Positions 17,849-26,759 of a DNA stretch of 64,000 nt are shown piece by piece. A model generated the notes under the pieces. The model saw only the letters and a program-made list of their open reading frames with translations. It was not told the DNA's origin and made no database searches. Origin of the DNA: Silvibacterium bohemicum (GTDB lineage: Bacteria; Acidobacteriota; Terriglobia; Terriglobales; Acidobacteriaceae); contig NZ_LBHJ01000003.1 in assembly GCF_001006305.1 (NCBI RefSeq), forward strand, positions 1,149,428 to 1,213,427. The letters are read 5' to 3'. Position 1 is the first letter of the stretch, and the number at the start of each line of letters is the position of its first letter. The position numbers and the translations under genes were made by a program.

Positions 17849-18733
17849 CTAGAAGCCGTAATAGATACGCTGTCCGTTTCGCTCTTGTCCGCGTCGCAAA
17901 ACGCCGTCAAATGATGTCTGCGAATACACATAAACGCCGAGGAAATCTAAAATCGCATTTCCCATGATTGGCGTAACGTATTGCTTGCCCATGAAATGCC
18001 TGCGATGGATCATCAGGATTTCGATTAGCAGATGGTGCATACAGTGGAGAGTGTTATAGAGGGGAGTATTGTGTGTCAGCCTATCCCGTGTTCCCCAGAG
18101 CGTCGGATGCATCAGCTTCGACGGAATGGTGAAGCTCATCAGGTAAAGGTGGTCAAGTCCAACCTGTTTTGCCATCTGTCGCGAATCAATCCGCGTCCAC
18201 GAGGCTGGTCGCTGACTTTTACAGACTAGGCACTTCTCCTGCTTGTTTTTTTTTCGCAATTCTGCTGCTCGCCTGGAAAGACTCTCGCGTGCCTCTGGCT
18301 CCATAGAGATGCCAGTATTTTCATAAATTCCGCTCACAATCTGATCCCAGTCCACCGCATCGTAAGCGCTGAAGTCCTCGAGATACTCCGGCTTCAGATA
18401 TAGATATTTGAGCGTTACGATCCGTTCAAATAGCGCGCGGAGACAGTATTGTGCTCCATGATGCGAATCTGTATGGCTGAGAGTCATGAGGTCGTTTATG
18501 TCGCGGTGGGAAGCGAACATACACCCCACAATGAGGTCTCCTAACTCATCGTCGTCTCGGACCCTTGTCCGAAGGATCAGGCGGCCCATCACCTGCAGCC
18601 ATTTGTGAATGATGTCTGGATAATTCGCCCGCCATTCGATGAGTTCCGCCCAAGTCTGCGGCGTGGAAGCGGCGTTCTGTTTCGTGCCGTTTTCATTCTC
18701 CCGAGTGTCATTCTTATCTGCGCCAAGTTGCAT
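17849..18733 (-). CDS. DUF5677-like protein
   Basis: 294 residues, predicted soluble and helical. Features are RDINDLMTLSHTDSHHGAQYCLRALFERIVTLKYL (about 77-111), a short Lys/Cys segment (KKNKQEKCLVCKSQRPASW), KLMHPTLWGTRDRL and a C-terminal helical part. The pattern of a helix bearing R-A-L-F-E-R followed by a late H matches the DUF5677 family. No catalytic site can be named. GGAGG lies 6 nt before the ATG. It follows the Ymh-like gene by 74 bp on the same strand, and both are AT-richer than the flanks. Possibly an antiviral or toxin-type pair; that is inference only. Confidence 0.6.
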   Translation of the reverse strand: MQLGADKNDTRENENGTKQNAASTPQTWAELIEWRANYPDIIHKWLQVMGRLILRTRVRDDDELGDLIVGCMFASHRDINDLMTLSHTDSHHGAQYCLRALFERIVTLKYLYLKPEYLEDFSAYDAVDWDQIVSGIYENTGISMEPEARESLSRRAAELRKKNKQEKCLVCKSQRPASWTRIDSRQMAKQVGLDHLYLMSFTIPSKLMHPTLWGTRDRLTHNTPLYNTLHCMHHLLIEILMIHRRHFMGKQYVTPIMGNAILDFLGVYVYSQTSFDGVLRRGQERNGQRIYYGF

Positions 18734-18807
18734 CGCAATCCTCCATGACCAGCTGCGCGTAGGCTAGCCGCCCTTATTGTGGCGCGGCCCTTTCGTATGC
18801 ATCGTGC

Positions 18808-19563
18808 CTATGCTCGAGTGCTGACTTCAACCCGCGACGCAACGATACGTAGCAGATGATTCGCAAGCATGACGGCCTCGATTGCTTCAGTCGGGTCCCA
18901 TATCGTCACATTGCGGTGCGAATGCGGATTCTTGAATGAGCCGATAGCGCCCGCGAATAAATCAGAGCGCGATTGCCGCTCTCCCGCCTCGGTGGTCAAA
19001 TCTGTAAGCTTTCCATCCTGAGCATGGAATGCCTTACGCATTAGATCAACCCCCCGAAGGCTTTCTGGTTTGCCGAGAGCCTCATGGACGGCAACCTCCA
19101 CGGCCTTCATAGCCTGGAAAACCGCTGCGTCAAACTCTCCGCGCATCAATGCGCCCCACACCGTATTGGCGATTGGGGCCTGCAATACCTCTTTTCGAAG
19201 CATTCGTGCCACTGAGAATATGGCGATGGCTTGCTCATCCTGAAACTTGAGTGCCCTCCGGCTGAGCACGACCCAATCGCCAGAGTGTGCGACCGGAACG
19301 AGAAATCCTTGACCGATGAGCCAATGCCACGCTTCTGCAATAGCAAGGTCTACCTGATCTCTGCGAGATTGCGAGTAGGGGTGTGCAACGCCAGGCATGT
19401 TCGAGTCATGCCAAAGTTCCCTGTTGAGATTGCCGGCGTGAAACTTTTCCCCACTGTGACTGGCACGCTTCCTCAAAAGAAAAAGCATTTTTGCGCCAAG
19501 CACCTCAGGCTCCATGGTCAACAGTGCATCTACGTCAGGAATTGTCTGAGTCAGTTCGCGCAT
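18808..19563 (-). CDS. Ymh-like protein (TIGR02391 type), HEPN-like C-terminus
   Basis: 251 residues. The C-terminal half has the Ymh/TIGR02391 signature: AVFQAMKAVEVAVHEALG (about 147-164), MRKAF..DGKLTD, GERQSRSDLFAGAIGSFKNP and NPHSHRNV (212-219). A pairing of helix 1 acidic residues with a late R/H motif is seen in HEPN-like nucleases, and H214/H216/R217 are the candidates here. The N-terminal half looks like a winged-helix-type domain (AEAWHWLIGQGFLVPV). Members often occur near mobile or defence genes. Ribosome site weak. A tail-to-tail terminator separates it from lon. Confidence 0.62.
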   Translation of the reverse strand: MRELTQTIPDVDALLTMEPEVLGAKMLFLLRKRASHSGEKFHAGNLNRELWHDSNMPGVAHPYSQSRRDQVDLAIAEAWHWLIGQGFLVPVAHSGDWVVLSRRALKFQDEQAIAIFSVARMLRKEVLQAPIANTVWGALMRGEFDAAVFQAMKAVEVAVHEALGKPESLRGVDLMRKAFHAQDGKLTDLTTEAGERQSRSDLFAGAIGSFKNPHSHRNVTIWDPTEAIEAVMLANHLLRIVASRVEVSTRA

Positions 19564-19790
19564 GAGGTATTCTCGCGCGTCAAGCGGTGGATAGGGAAGT
19601 GCCGCCGGTTGTCCGAATAATTAAGAAAATGCCATTGGACACGCCGACACAGATCAGTCACGACAAGTCGACTCATGGGAAGTAATGAAGCAATTCTCAA
19701 GAGCATCCACGCAGCGAAGCCCCGCGAATAGACCCTCCCAAGCAACATCGTAGGAACCTACTACTCCATTGGTTCTTCCTACGGCAGCAA

Positions 19791-19821
19791 AAAAGGCCCG
19801 CCAGACTACGGCGGGCCTTTT
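19791..19821 (-). terminator. Rho-independent terminator after lon
   Basis: A perfect 12-bp stem (19791-19802 with 19810-19821), loop of 7, followed on the minus strand by a run of six T. It begins 16 bp after the lon stop. The stem's A/T ends also give a usable T-tract on the plus strand. Confidence 0.88.
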
Positions 19822-19836
19822 CAAAATCACTGCATC

Positions 19837-22278
19837 TTACGCATCCGCGTGCTGCAGCACTTCTTCTCTAACCGCCTCGTCCTTCTTCTCCTCGGCGGGT
19901 GTGCTCGGCAGCGCAACTGCGAGCACATCCTCGATGCGGCTGGCGTAGTGGATGCTCACGCCCGCCACCTGCTCGGGCATTAGGTCTTCCTCTACGTTCT
20001 GCCGATTCTCCGCAGGGAGAATCACGGTTTCCACTCCGGCGCGCTTGGCCGCAAGGAACTTCTCCTTGATGCCGCCCACCGGCAGCACATTGCCGCTGAG
20101 CGTGATCTCGCCGGTCATCGCCGTCAGCGGACGCACCGGCTTGTCGGTCAACAGTGAGATCAGCGCAGTCGCCATCGTCACACCGGCGGAAGGTCCATCC
20201 TTCGGAATCGCACCGGCCGGCACGTGAATGTGCAGGTCGATGTCATTCATGAAGTCCTCTTCCAGGCCAACCGATTTCGCGTTCGAGCGAATCCAGGTCA
20301 GCGCCGCCTGCATGGATTCCTGCATCACTTCGCCGATCTGTCCGGTGCGGCTGAAGCCGCCTTTGCCCTTCATCTTGTTGGCTTCGATGAACAGCACGTC
20401 GCCGCCCGCCGGAGTCCAGGCCAGGCCCACCGCAACTCCGGCGCGCTTGGTGCGCTCCGCAATCTCGGTATCCACCCGCACCTTGATCCCACCCAGAAAC
20501 TCCTGGATGATCTCCTTGGTGACGACCAGCTTATCGTCCTTCCCTTCCGCGATACGGCGCGCCTGCTTGCGGCATACCGTGCCGATCAGTTGCTCGAGCT
20601 TCCTCACTCCTGCTTCACGGGTGTAATGCCGGACAATATAACCGATCGTCTCTTTCGGGAATTCGATGTTCTCTTCCTGAATGCCGTTCTCCTTGATCTG
20701 CCGCGGTATCAGGTAGCGGAAGGCGATGTGCGTCTTCTCCTCTTCCGTATAACCCTGCAGGTCGATGATCTCCATGCGGTCGAGCAGCGGCGCGGGAATC
20801 GGATCGAGCTGATTCGCCGTGCAGATGAACAGCACCTTGGAAAGATCGAACGGCTGATCCAGGTAGTTATCCCGGAACGTGTTGTTCTGCGCCGGGTCCA
20901 GGATTTCCAGCAGCGCCGACGAAGGATCGCCGCGGAAGTCGCGTCCCAGCTTGTCGATCTCATCCAGCATGAAGACGGGATCGTTGGTGCCGGTGCGGCG
21001 CAGGTTCTGGATGATCTGCCCCGGCAATGCGCCGATGTAAGTCCGGCGATGGCCGCGCAGCTCCGCCTCGTCGTGCATACCGCCTAAAGAAATCCGGCGA
21101 AACTCCCGGCTCAGTGCGCGCGCAATCGAGCGTCCCAGCGAGGTCTTTCCCACTCCGGGAGGTCCGACGAAGCACAGAATCGGTCCCTTCATGTCCGGCT
21201 TGAGACGGCGCACCGCAAGGTAATCCAGAATGCGGTCCTTCACCTTTTTCAGGTCGTAGTGGTCCTCGTCGAGGATCTCCCGCGCTTTGATGATGTCCAC
21301 TTCGGCGCCCGAAGATTTCGCCCACGGCAGAACCGCGAGCCACTCGATGTAGTTCCGGGTTAGCGAGTAGTCGGCGGCCATGGGAGACATGCGTCCAAGG
21401 CGGTTGAGTTCTTTTATCGCCTCTTTCTTGGTCTCTTCCGGCATGCCGGCGTTCTCGATCTTCTCGCGCAGCTCCTCGATATCCTTCTGGCCCTCGTCCT
21501 GTTCGCCGAGCTCCTTCTGGATCGCCTTCATCTGCTCGCGCAGATAGTAGTCGCGCTGCGACTGCTGTACCTGGTCCTGCACCTCGGACTGGATCTTGTT
21601 GCGCAGTTGCTGGACCTCGAGCTCCTTGGCCAGATGCTTGTTGATCCGCTCCAGGCGCGCCGAGACGTCAGGCGTCTCCAGCAGCTCCTGCTTGTCGGTC
21701 GTGGCCAGGAACGGCAGCGACGAGGCGATGAAGTCCACCAGCCTGCCCGGATCGTCGATATTCATCGCGATCGTCTGCAGCTCGTCGGAGAGCGTCGGCG
21801 ACGCGGTCACGATCTGCTGGAACTGCGTCAGGACATTGCGCTGCATCGCTTCCAGAACCGGCCCCTTGGTGGCATGGATCTCCGGAATGAGCTGCACTGA
21901 GGCCGTCATGAACGGCTCGATCTGCGAAAAGTTGCCGAGCTTCACCCGCTCTGTGCCTTCGGTGAAGACAAACAGGCTCTGGTTCGGCATCTTCACTACT
22001 TTGTGGATCGTCGCCAGCGTGCCGTAGGCATGCAGATCGCTGGGCTGGGGAGCGTCCAAACGCGCGTCGCGCTGAGCCACGACCACGATGCTCTTCTCTT
22101 CTCCCAAAGAATTGATGAGTTGAATGGAACTCTCCCGGCCCACCGTCAGCGGCAGAACCGCGTGGGGGAACAGCACGGTATCCCGTACCGGGAGGATAGG
22201 TAGAGACTTTTCGCTCGAGCGGTCCTCACGTTGTTTTGGATCGCTGGGCTGAATCACGCTTAGAAAATCGCTAGCCAT
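19837..22278 (-). CDS. lon: ATP-dependent protease Lon
   Basis: 813 residues, full-length LonA. The N-terminal LON substrate domain ([22 protein letters not shown]) is followed by a coiled-coil linker (about 215-290), AAA+ with Walker A GPPGVGKT (372-379) and Walker [12 protein letters not shown] (about 435-445), then the protease domain with catalytic Ser697 in PKDGPSAG and the lysine in GGIKEK (738-740). It degrades misfolded and regulatory proteins in the cytoplasm. Start is the ATG encoding MASDFLS, with AGAAGG 7 nt upstream; 15 upstream in-frame codons are unlikely. The acidic tail after residue 790 is variable in the family. Confidence 0.96.
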   Translation of the reverse strand: MASDFLSVIQPSDPKQREDRSSEKSLPILPVRDTVLFPHAVLPLTVGRESSIQLINSLGEEKSIVVVAQRDARLDAPQPSDLHAYGTLATIHKVVKMPNQSLFVFTEGTERVKLGNFSQIEPFMTASVQLIPEIHATKGPVLEAMQRNVLTQFQQIVTASPTLSDELQTIAMNIDDPGRLVDFIASSLPFLATTDKQELLETPDVSARLERINKHLAKELEVQQLRNKIQSEVQDQVQQSQRDYYLREQMKAIQKELGEQDEGQKDIEELREKIENAGMPEETKKEAIKELNRLGRMSPMAADYSLTRNYIEWLAVLPWAKSSGAEVDIIKAREILDEDHYDLKKVKDRILDYLAVRRLKPDMKGPILCFVGPPGVGKTSLGRSIARALSREFRRISLGGMHDEAELRGHRRTYIGALPGQIIQNLRRTGTNDPVFMLDEIDKLGRDFRGDPSSALLEILDPAQNNTFRDNYLDQPFDLSKVLFICTANQLDPIPAPLLDRMEIIDLQGYTEEEKTHIAFRYLIPRQIKENGIQEENIEFPKETIGYIVRHYTREAGVRKLEQLIGTVCRKQARRIAEGKDDKLVVTKEIIQEFLGGIKVRVDTEIAERTKRAGVAVGLAWTPAGGDVLFIEANKMKGKGGFSRTGQIGEVMQESMQAALTWIRSNAKSVGLEEDFMNDIDLHIHVPAGAIPKDGPSAGVTMATALISLLTDKPVRPLTAMTGEITLSGNVLPVGGIKEKFLAAKRAGVETVILPAENRQNVEEDLMPEQVAGVSIHYASRIEDVLAVALPSTPAEEKKDEAVREEVLQHADA

Positions 22279-22555
22279 TGAGTGCCTTCTTATCAAATAA
22301 TTAGCTATTAGACTCCGCAACATTGAGAAAGTCGCAAAAGTCCGGAAATGGCCGAGGTGTCGTTTGCTTTCTGCAACTTAGACGTGATTCCCGGGGTGCA
22401 CAATGGCCGCCGCGGCTTCAGGAGAGAAGACCACCGGGTGGTGTTGGCTGTTAGATGCGGGTTGGAGGATGGCGTCACTGCCTTTTCATCGGCAGGTTGT
22501 CGCACCGAGTCAAGTCGTCGGCGCCATCACCGGGTCGTCAAAGCGGAAAGCTGGT

Positions 22556-23380
22556 CTAGCCTTCGATCTGGCCGGCGGAATAGCGCCCCAGCTCTTTCAC
22601 CATGGAGCAATGCTCATCGAGAAGCTGCAGCGCCTTCTCCGCCAGCTCCGGCGAGGCCAGCTGGTAATCCGTATAGAAGATGTACTGCCAGGGCTTGCCC
22701 GGGACCGGGCGGGATTCGATCTTGGTCAGATTGATCTGCTGGTCGACAAATGCCTGCAGAGCGCCTACCAGCGTTCCCGGGCGATTTTCGACCTGGAAGG
22801 CAAGACTCACCTTGTTCGCTTGCTGGTTTGCCGCGACCTCATTGCGCCGGCGCATCAGGAAGAAGCGCGTGTAATTCTCCGCGTTATCTTCAAGGTTGGG
22901 AGCCAGCACCTCTCCCCCGTAGTACGCAGCCGCCTGCGCACTGGCAATCGCGCCACAGGAGCGGTCACGCAGCTCCATGAGCTGCTTCACGCTGCCCGCC
23001 GTGTCGTAATAAGGAACCGGCTCGATCTGCGGATGCTCCGCAAAAAAGCGCCGGCACTGCGCCAGCGCGATGGGATGCGAGTAGACGCGAACCAAACGCT
23101 CGATCTGCGCGCCGGGAACGGCAATCAGATTGTGATGAATGCCCAACAGCGTCTCCCGCTCCACGGCCACATCATGCGTGAGCAGCAGGTCGTAATGCTC
23201 GACCACGGAGCCGGCGAGCGAGTTCTCGATCGGAATGGCGGCCGCATCGACATCCCCGTCTACTAACCGGCGAAAGACCTCCGGAGAATAGGAACACGGC
23301 ACGATGGTTGCTTCGGGAAAGAACTTTAAAGCTGCTTCATGACTGAATGATCCGGGCTCACCCTGGATTGCGATCTGCAT
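22556..23380 (-). CDS. pheA: Prephenate dehydratase with ACT domain
   Basis: 274 residues, complete monofunctional enzyme converting prephenate to phenylpyruvate in phenylalanine synthesis. The catalytic part has GEPGSFSHEAA (7-17), AAIPIENSLAGSV (47-59), YDTAGSVK (125-132) and YTRFF (170-174, including the catalytic Thr). The ACT domain (about 190-265) has ENRPGTLVGAL and ESRP (222-225), the phenylalanine-binding motif, so feedback inhibition is expected. No chorismate mutase domain is attached. It stands alone, about 280 bp upstream of lon on the same strand. Confidence 0.94.
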   Translation of the reverse strand: MQIAIQGEPGSFSHEAALKFFPEATIVPCSYSPEVFRRLVDGDVDAAAIPIENSLAGSVVEHYDLLLTHDVAVERETLLGIHHNLIAVPGAQIERLVRVYSHPIALAQCRRFFAEHPQIEPVPYYDTAGSVKQLMELRDRSCGAIASAQAAAYYGGEVLAPNLEDNAENYTRFFLMRRRNEVAANQQANKVSLAFQVENRPGTLVGALQAFVDQQINLTKIESRPVPGKPWQYIFYTDYQLASPELAEKALQLLDEHCSMVKELGRYSAGQIEG

Positions 23381-23489
23381 CTTGACTCCGCACCCAAATT
23401 TTTAATTGTACGGCAACCTTAAAGAAGCCACGTGCACCTTATCTCTCCGTAGACACGAGCTTTGAACGAGTACGAGGGGAGATTCGACG

Positions 23490-23642
23490 ATGCTTTGGAC
23501 GATTTTTGTAATCCTTCTGGTTTTGTGGCTGGTAGGTCTGGTGAGCTTTCACGCGATCGGCGCATACATTCACATCCTGCTGGTTTTGGCGCTGGTGGTG
23601 TTGCTCATCCAGTTGATTAGCGGGCGCCGGCCAGTTGTCTAA
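23490..23642 (+). CDS. Lmo0937/DUF5670-type small membrane protein
   Basis: 50 residues. ATG at 23490, GGGGA about 8 nt upstream, TAA at 23640-23642. It begins MLWTIFVILLVLWLVGLV and continues into HILLVLALVVLLIQLI and a basic SGRRP tail: two membrane helices with a short loop. This is the usual form of a family of tiny stress-linked membrane proteins. The next gene is a CsbD-type protein, and the two often travel together. Function unknown. Confidence 0.82.
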   Translation: MLWTIFVILLVLWLVGLVSFHAIGAYIHILLVLALVVLLIQLISGRRPVV

Positions 23643-23683
23643 TCCAGTTGTCCAGTCCAGTTGTTTAGTCCCGTAGCTTAAAC

Positions 23684-23727
23684 GGGCGCCTGCATGGGGG
23701 CGGCAATCAACACTCATGCAGGCGTCC
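23684..23727. other. Stem-loop between two small stress genes
   Basis: A 13-nt arm (23684-23696) pairs with 23715-23727 at 12 of 13 positions, loop of 18 nt. It lies between the DUF5670-type gene and the CsbD gene. It may be an attenuator or mRNA processing/stability hairpin. No T-run follows. Just upstream, the octamer CCAGTTGT occurs three times. Confidence 0.5.
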
Positions 23728-23767
23728 GATCACCGCAGTAAATAACCGTAGTATGGGGAGTTTCATC

Positions 23768-24067
23768 ATGAACAAAGACCAGGTTTCCGGCAAGGCAGAT
23801 CAGGTGATAGGCAAGGTGAAACAGAAAGTCGGAGAAGGCGTAGGCAATCAGCATCTCGCCAACCAGGGTGTAGCCGATCAGGTGAAAGGCGCAGTGAAAG
23901 AGACCTGGGGCAACGTGAAAGACGATGCCGAAAAGACTTCCGACGCCCACCGCCGCGACAGTGAAGCTCACGCCAATCATGCACGCGAGCACGTCAGCGA
24001 CAAGGTGCAGGATGTGAAGAACAGCGTGAACAAAAAAATTGATGAACATAAACGGCACAGCGCCTGA
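23768..24067 (+). CDS. CsbD-family stress protein
   Basis: 99 residues, hydrophilic and helical. MNKDQVSGKADQVIGKVKQK followed by VADQVKGAVKETWGNVKDD is the CsbD pattern (a helical unit with K-G-x-x-K-E-x-x-G). The second half (about 55-99) is a low-complexity Asp/His/Lys/Ala extension. CsbD proteins are induced by general stress in other bacteria; the molecular function is not known. The start ATG at 23768 has GGGGAG 8 nt upstream; an earlier in-frame ATG at 23753 overlaps that ribosome site. A terminator follows at 24125. Confidence 0.85.
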   Translation: MNKDQVSGKADQVIGKVKQKVGEGVGNQHLANQGVADQVKGAVKETWGNVKDDAEKTSDAHRRDSEAHANHAREHVSDKVQDVKNSVNKKIDEHKRHSA

Positions 24068-24124
24068 TCTAAGCAGTAGTGGTGAGTGCCGATTGAAAAC
24101 AAGCTTCGAGTCCCTCCCCCAACC

Positions 24125-24160
24125 AGGCCCGCGGATCACTCCGCGGGCCTCTCGCCTTTT
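24125..24160 (+). terminator. Rho-independent terminator of csbD
   Basis: A perfect 10-bp GC-rich stem (24125-24134 with 24141-24150), 6-nt loop, then a pyrimidine-rich tail ending TTTT at 24157-24160. Confidence 0.75.
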
Positions 24161-24279
24161 GAAGCAGAAAGATATTCTGCGTGGGGCAAACCCAAGCAGG
24201 AGATCTTTCTTTCGCTTTGAAGAACGCAGCTGCATTACACATCAATTGTTTGAGACAAGACACAGCGGTTTGAAGGTAG

Positions 24280-24335
24280 GGCACGGCTTCAGCCGTGCCG
24301 TAAAATGCTCACTCTCGCGACGAGGCTTCAGCCTC
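24280..24335. repeat. Twin dispersed palindromes with AGCC/GGCT-TC cores
   Basis: GGCACGGCT-TC-AGCCGTGCC at 24280-24299 and GAGGCT-TC-AGCCTC at 24322-24335 are two perfect hairpins sharing the core GGCT-TC-AGCC. The pattern resembles dispersed REP-like elements, not a single-gene regulator. Confidence 0.65.
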
Positions 24336-24368
24336 TAGGGATGTTTCTGAACTGCTCAGATATCCTCA

Positions 24369-25232
24369 TTACCGCCGAGCCAACAAATCCGCTGCTACAA
24401 AGAGAAAATAAACCACCGAAATCACGCCGTTCATGGTGAAAAAGGCCGCATTGAGCCTCTTCAGATTCCCCGGCGAGACAAGCGTGTGTTCGTACAGCAG
24501 CAGCAGAGCCACAGCAGCAATTCCGATCAGCGCGTAGTGGCCGAGAGAGAAGGCCTGCGCCAGCCACACCAGCAGCGCCAGCATGGCCACATGCATGAGG
24601 CGCGCGATCCAGAAAGCCGCAGTCACGCCCCACGTGGAAGGCACGCTGAACAGCCCCTGCGCGCGGTCGTGCTCCACATCCTGGCAGGAATAAAGCAGGT
24701 CGAAGCCGGCCACCCAGAACATCACCGCGACGGTAAGAATAACGATGCGCGGGTCGAGGCTTCCCCGCACCGCGATCCATGCCGCTGCCGGAGCGATGCC
24801 CAGCGCCAGCCCCAACACCAGATGTGACCAGCGCGTGAAGCGCTTGGTATACGAGTAGGCCAGCACCACCAGCAGCGCCACAGGAGACATGAGCAGCGTG
24901 AGATGGTTAAGCTGCCCGGCTGCGATTACGAAGATGGCGATCATGGCCAGCGTGAATCCCCCAACAAAACTGCGCGAGAGCAGCCCTGAAGGAATCGCTC
25001 GCGAGGCGGTGCGCGGGTTGGCCGCGTCGATGGAGGCATCGGCCCAGCGATTGAAAGCCATGGCCGCGGAGCGCGCGCTCACCATGCAGACAATGATCCA
25101 GAAGATCTGCGCCGCGTGCGGCACGCCATTGGCAGCCAGCATGGCGCCGGTCAGGGCAAAGGGCAATGCGAAGATCGAGTGCTCCCACTTGATCATCTCC
25201 AGGGTCACACCGATGTTGCGAAAGAAGGCCAT
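24369..25232 (-). CDS. UbiA-family prenyltransferase (MqnP/UbiA-like)
   Basis: 287 residues, about eight TM helices. It attaches a polyprenyl chain to an aromatic acid in quinone synthesis. The two aspartate-rich sites are NRWADASIDAANPRTASRAI (about 61-80) and YSCQDVEHDRAQGLFSVP (about 180-197), binding prenyl diphosphate through Mg2+. The second motif's form, with SCQDVEHD, is common in menaquinone-related MqnP enzymes as well as UbiA. With menaquinone expected in this kind of organism, MqnP is the better guess. No other quinone genes are nearby. Confidence 0.85.
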   Translation of the reverse strand: MAFFRNIGVTLEMIKWEHSIFALPFALTGAMLAANGVPHAAQIFWIIVCMVSARSAAMAFNRWADASIDAANPRTASRAIPSGLLSRSFVGGFTLAMIAIFVIAAGQLNHLTLLMSPVALLVVLAYSYTKRFTRWSHLVLGLALGIAPAAAWIAVRGSLDPRIVILTVAVMFWVAGFDLLYSCQDVEHDRAQGLFSVPSTWGVTAAFWIARLMHVAMLALLVWLAQAFSLGHYALIGIAAVALLLLYEHTLVSPGNLKRLNAAFFTMNGVISVVYFLFVAADLLARR

Positions 25233-25340
25233 AGATCAAGTTTAACGGAGGTGTCGCAATCCGGGATGACGGCAAAGAATCTCAGCGACACATTCCTCGC
25301 ATCGCTGAGGTTCTGGCCGGTATTAAAAACGGCGATTGCG

Positions 25341-26567
25341 CTAAACATGCTCAACCAACACGCTCTCCATGGTTTCCAGAAGTCGAGGAATCGGCGCATG
25401 GCTGCTGTACAAAAGCGATAGCCTCTCATTCACGGTCGCCACGCCAAGAAACTGTTGATCCTCTGAGGTTCCGATCAGAATTGACGGGCCCCACATCGTT
25501 TCCAGCCGCAATCTGCCGTATTGAGTGTCAAAAGGCAGACTTCCCATATTCGATAAAACGAAATCGTTCTTCATCCCCTGCCCGACGATCTGCCTCACAG
25601 TTTCCAGATCCGGAACACTCGAAAGAAGCTGACGGAACTCCCGCCGCGATTTTACGATTCGATCGAGAGATTGTTGTGGAGCAAGCTCGTTTCTTGCGCA
25701 CCGGGCCAGCTCCCAAAAATCACCCGAGCCGGGAATGCTTAACTGCTGTCGCGCTATATCTGTGAGCAACACGCAAATCTCACCTTGGTGAAGAGTTTTT
25801 CTCGTGCTGATGGGAGATCCCACGCCCAATCGTGGATGAACCCCATGCGTTGCCAACTCTTTAGCCGTAAAAACAATGGAGGCCTGCAGGGCGCAATGAA
25901 CCGAGGTCTCCTCCTGCTGCGAGCGCGCCTTCAGTTTGCCCGTTAACTCTTCACTCAGGCGCAGCGATGCGACGCGGGGAGCGAGCTTGAAGAAATCTGG
26001 ATTGATAGATCTCGCCACTCCGGAAAATTTGCTCGAGTCTTCAATAGACTCGTCCTCGAGTCCAAGCAGTTGCTCATGCGGTGGCGGCACAGGCAATGGG
26101 TCGAGCGGCCGGCCGGCATGAGCCTCCAACAAATCTCGTATCGCATAGGTGAGAGAAAGTGCGTCGCCAATGGAGTGGTGAGCAACGAGAATTACGATGC
26201 ACCGCCGTTCCTCATGCAAGAGGACTGCCCGAAGCAACGGAGCCTGCGATGCGGAGTAAAAAGGGGTAGCTATCTCCCTCGCGATCTCCGCCTCCAGCTG
26301 TTGAACAGCGTTGCCTTCGATGATCCGAAGAAAAATTGGAATTCCCGGTTCATCGCGAAAATAAGGGACACCCTGGTGATCTGTCTGTATCGAAGCCCTG
26401 AGAAGCGGATGGCGTTTCTGAAGAGAGGAGAAGGCGGCTCTCCACTCTGCGATCGTGGTCTCTCCCTCGATCTGGGCGGAGACGGAGAAATGCAATGGTT
26501 CAACCTGGGCGAGCAGAAAAAAAAAGCGCTCGAATGTACTGAGTGGGCGGAGATTCGTGGTCTTCAT
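25341..26567 (-). CDS. Stand-alone condensation-type acyltransferase (PapA-like)
   Basis: 408 residues with a chloramphenicol-acetyltransferase-like fold. The catalytic HHxxxD appears as HHSIGD (130-135) after CIVILVAH. KRHPLLRASI (51-60) is the usual first conserved block. The late DFGWG structural motif is degenerate, near MWGPSI. Such proteins condense acyl groups onto hydroxyl or amine acceptors, as PapA5 does in lipid assembly or C domains do in NRPSs, but no carrier protein or synthetase lies here. Start is the ATG encoding MKTTNLRP with AGGAAG upstream. The gene is separated from its neighbours by over 100 bp. Confidence 0.72.
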   Translation of the reverse strand: MKTTNLRPLSTFERFFFLLAQVEPLHFSVSAQIEGETTIAEWRAAFSSLQKRHPLLRASIQTDHQGVPYFRDEPGIPIFLRIIEGNAVQQLEAEIAREIATPFYSASQAPLLRAVLLHEERRCIVILVAHHSIGDALSLTYAIRDLLEAHAGRPLDPLPVPPPHEQLLGLEDESIEDSSKFSGVARSINPDFFKLAPRVASLRLSEELTGKLKARSQQEETSVHCALQASIVFTAKELATHGVHPRLGVGSPISTRKTLHQGEICVLLTDIARQQLSIPGSGDFWELARCARNELAPQQSLDRIVKSRREFRQLLSSVPDLETVRQIVGQGMKNDFVLSNMGSLPFDTQYGRLRLETMWGPSILIGTSEDQQFLGVATVNERLSLLYSSHAPIPRLLETMESVLVEHV

Positions 26568-26710
26568 TTTGACGGGACTTCCTATCTCGTGGTGACACCC
26601 AGCGAAGAAGAGCTGCACCCTACTCCAGCCTGGCGCTAAAGAAACAACGCTTCTGCGTGAGCATTATTCCCATGCAAGCCATGGACGGGCGCACCCGCAG
26701 CCACAAACAA

Positions 26711-26738
26711 AAAGCCCCCACCAGGCGGCGGGGGCTTT
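26711..26738 (-). terminator. Rho-independent terminator of the BON gene
   Basis: A perfect 9-bp stem (26711-26719 with 26730-26738), 10-nt loop, followed on the minus strand by TTTTTGTTTG. It starts 22 bp after the BON gene stop. Confidence 0.85.
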
Positions 26739-26759
26739 CGTACAACAAACAGGCAGCAG

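Larger units (their letters stand above)
24068..24368. other. Intergenic region with terminator and dispersed palindromes
   Basis: 301 bp between csbD and the UbiA gene stop. It holds the csbD terminator and two neighbouring hairpin-type repeats; no gene is supported. Confidence 0.6.
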
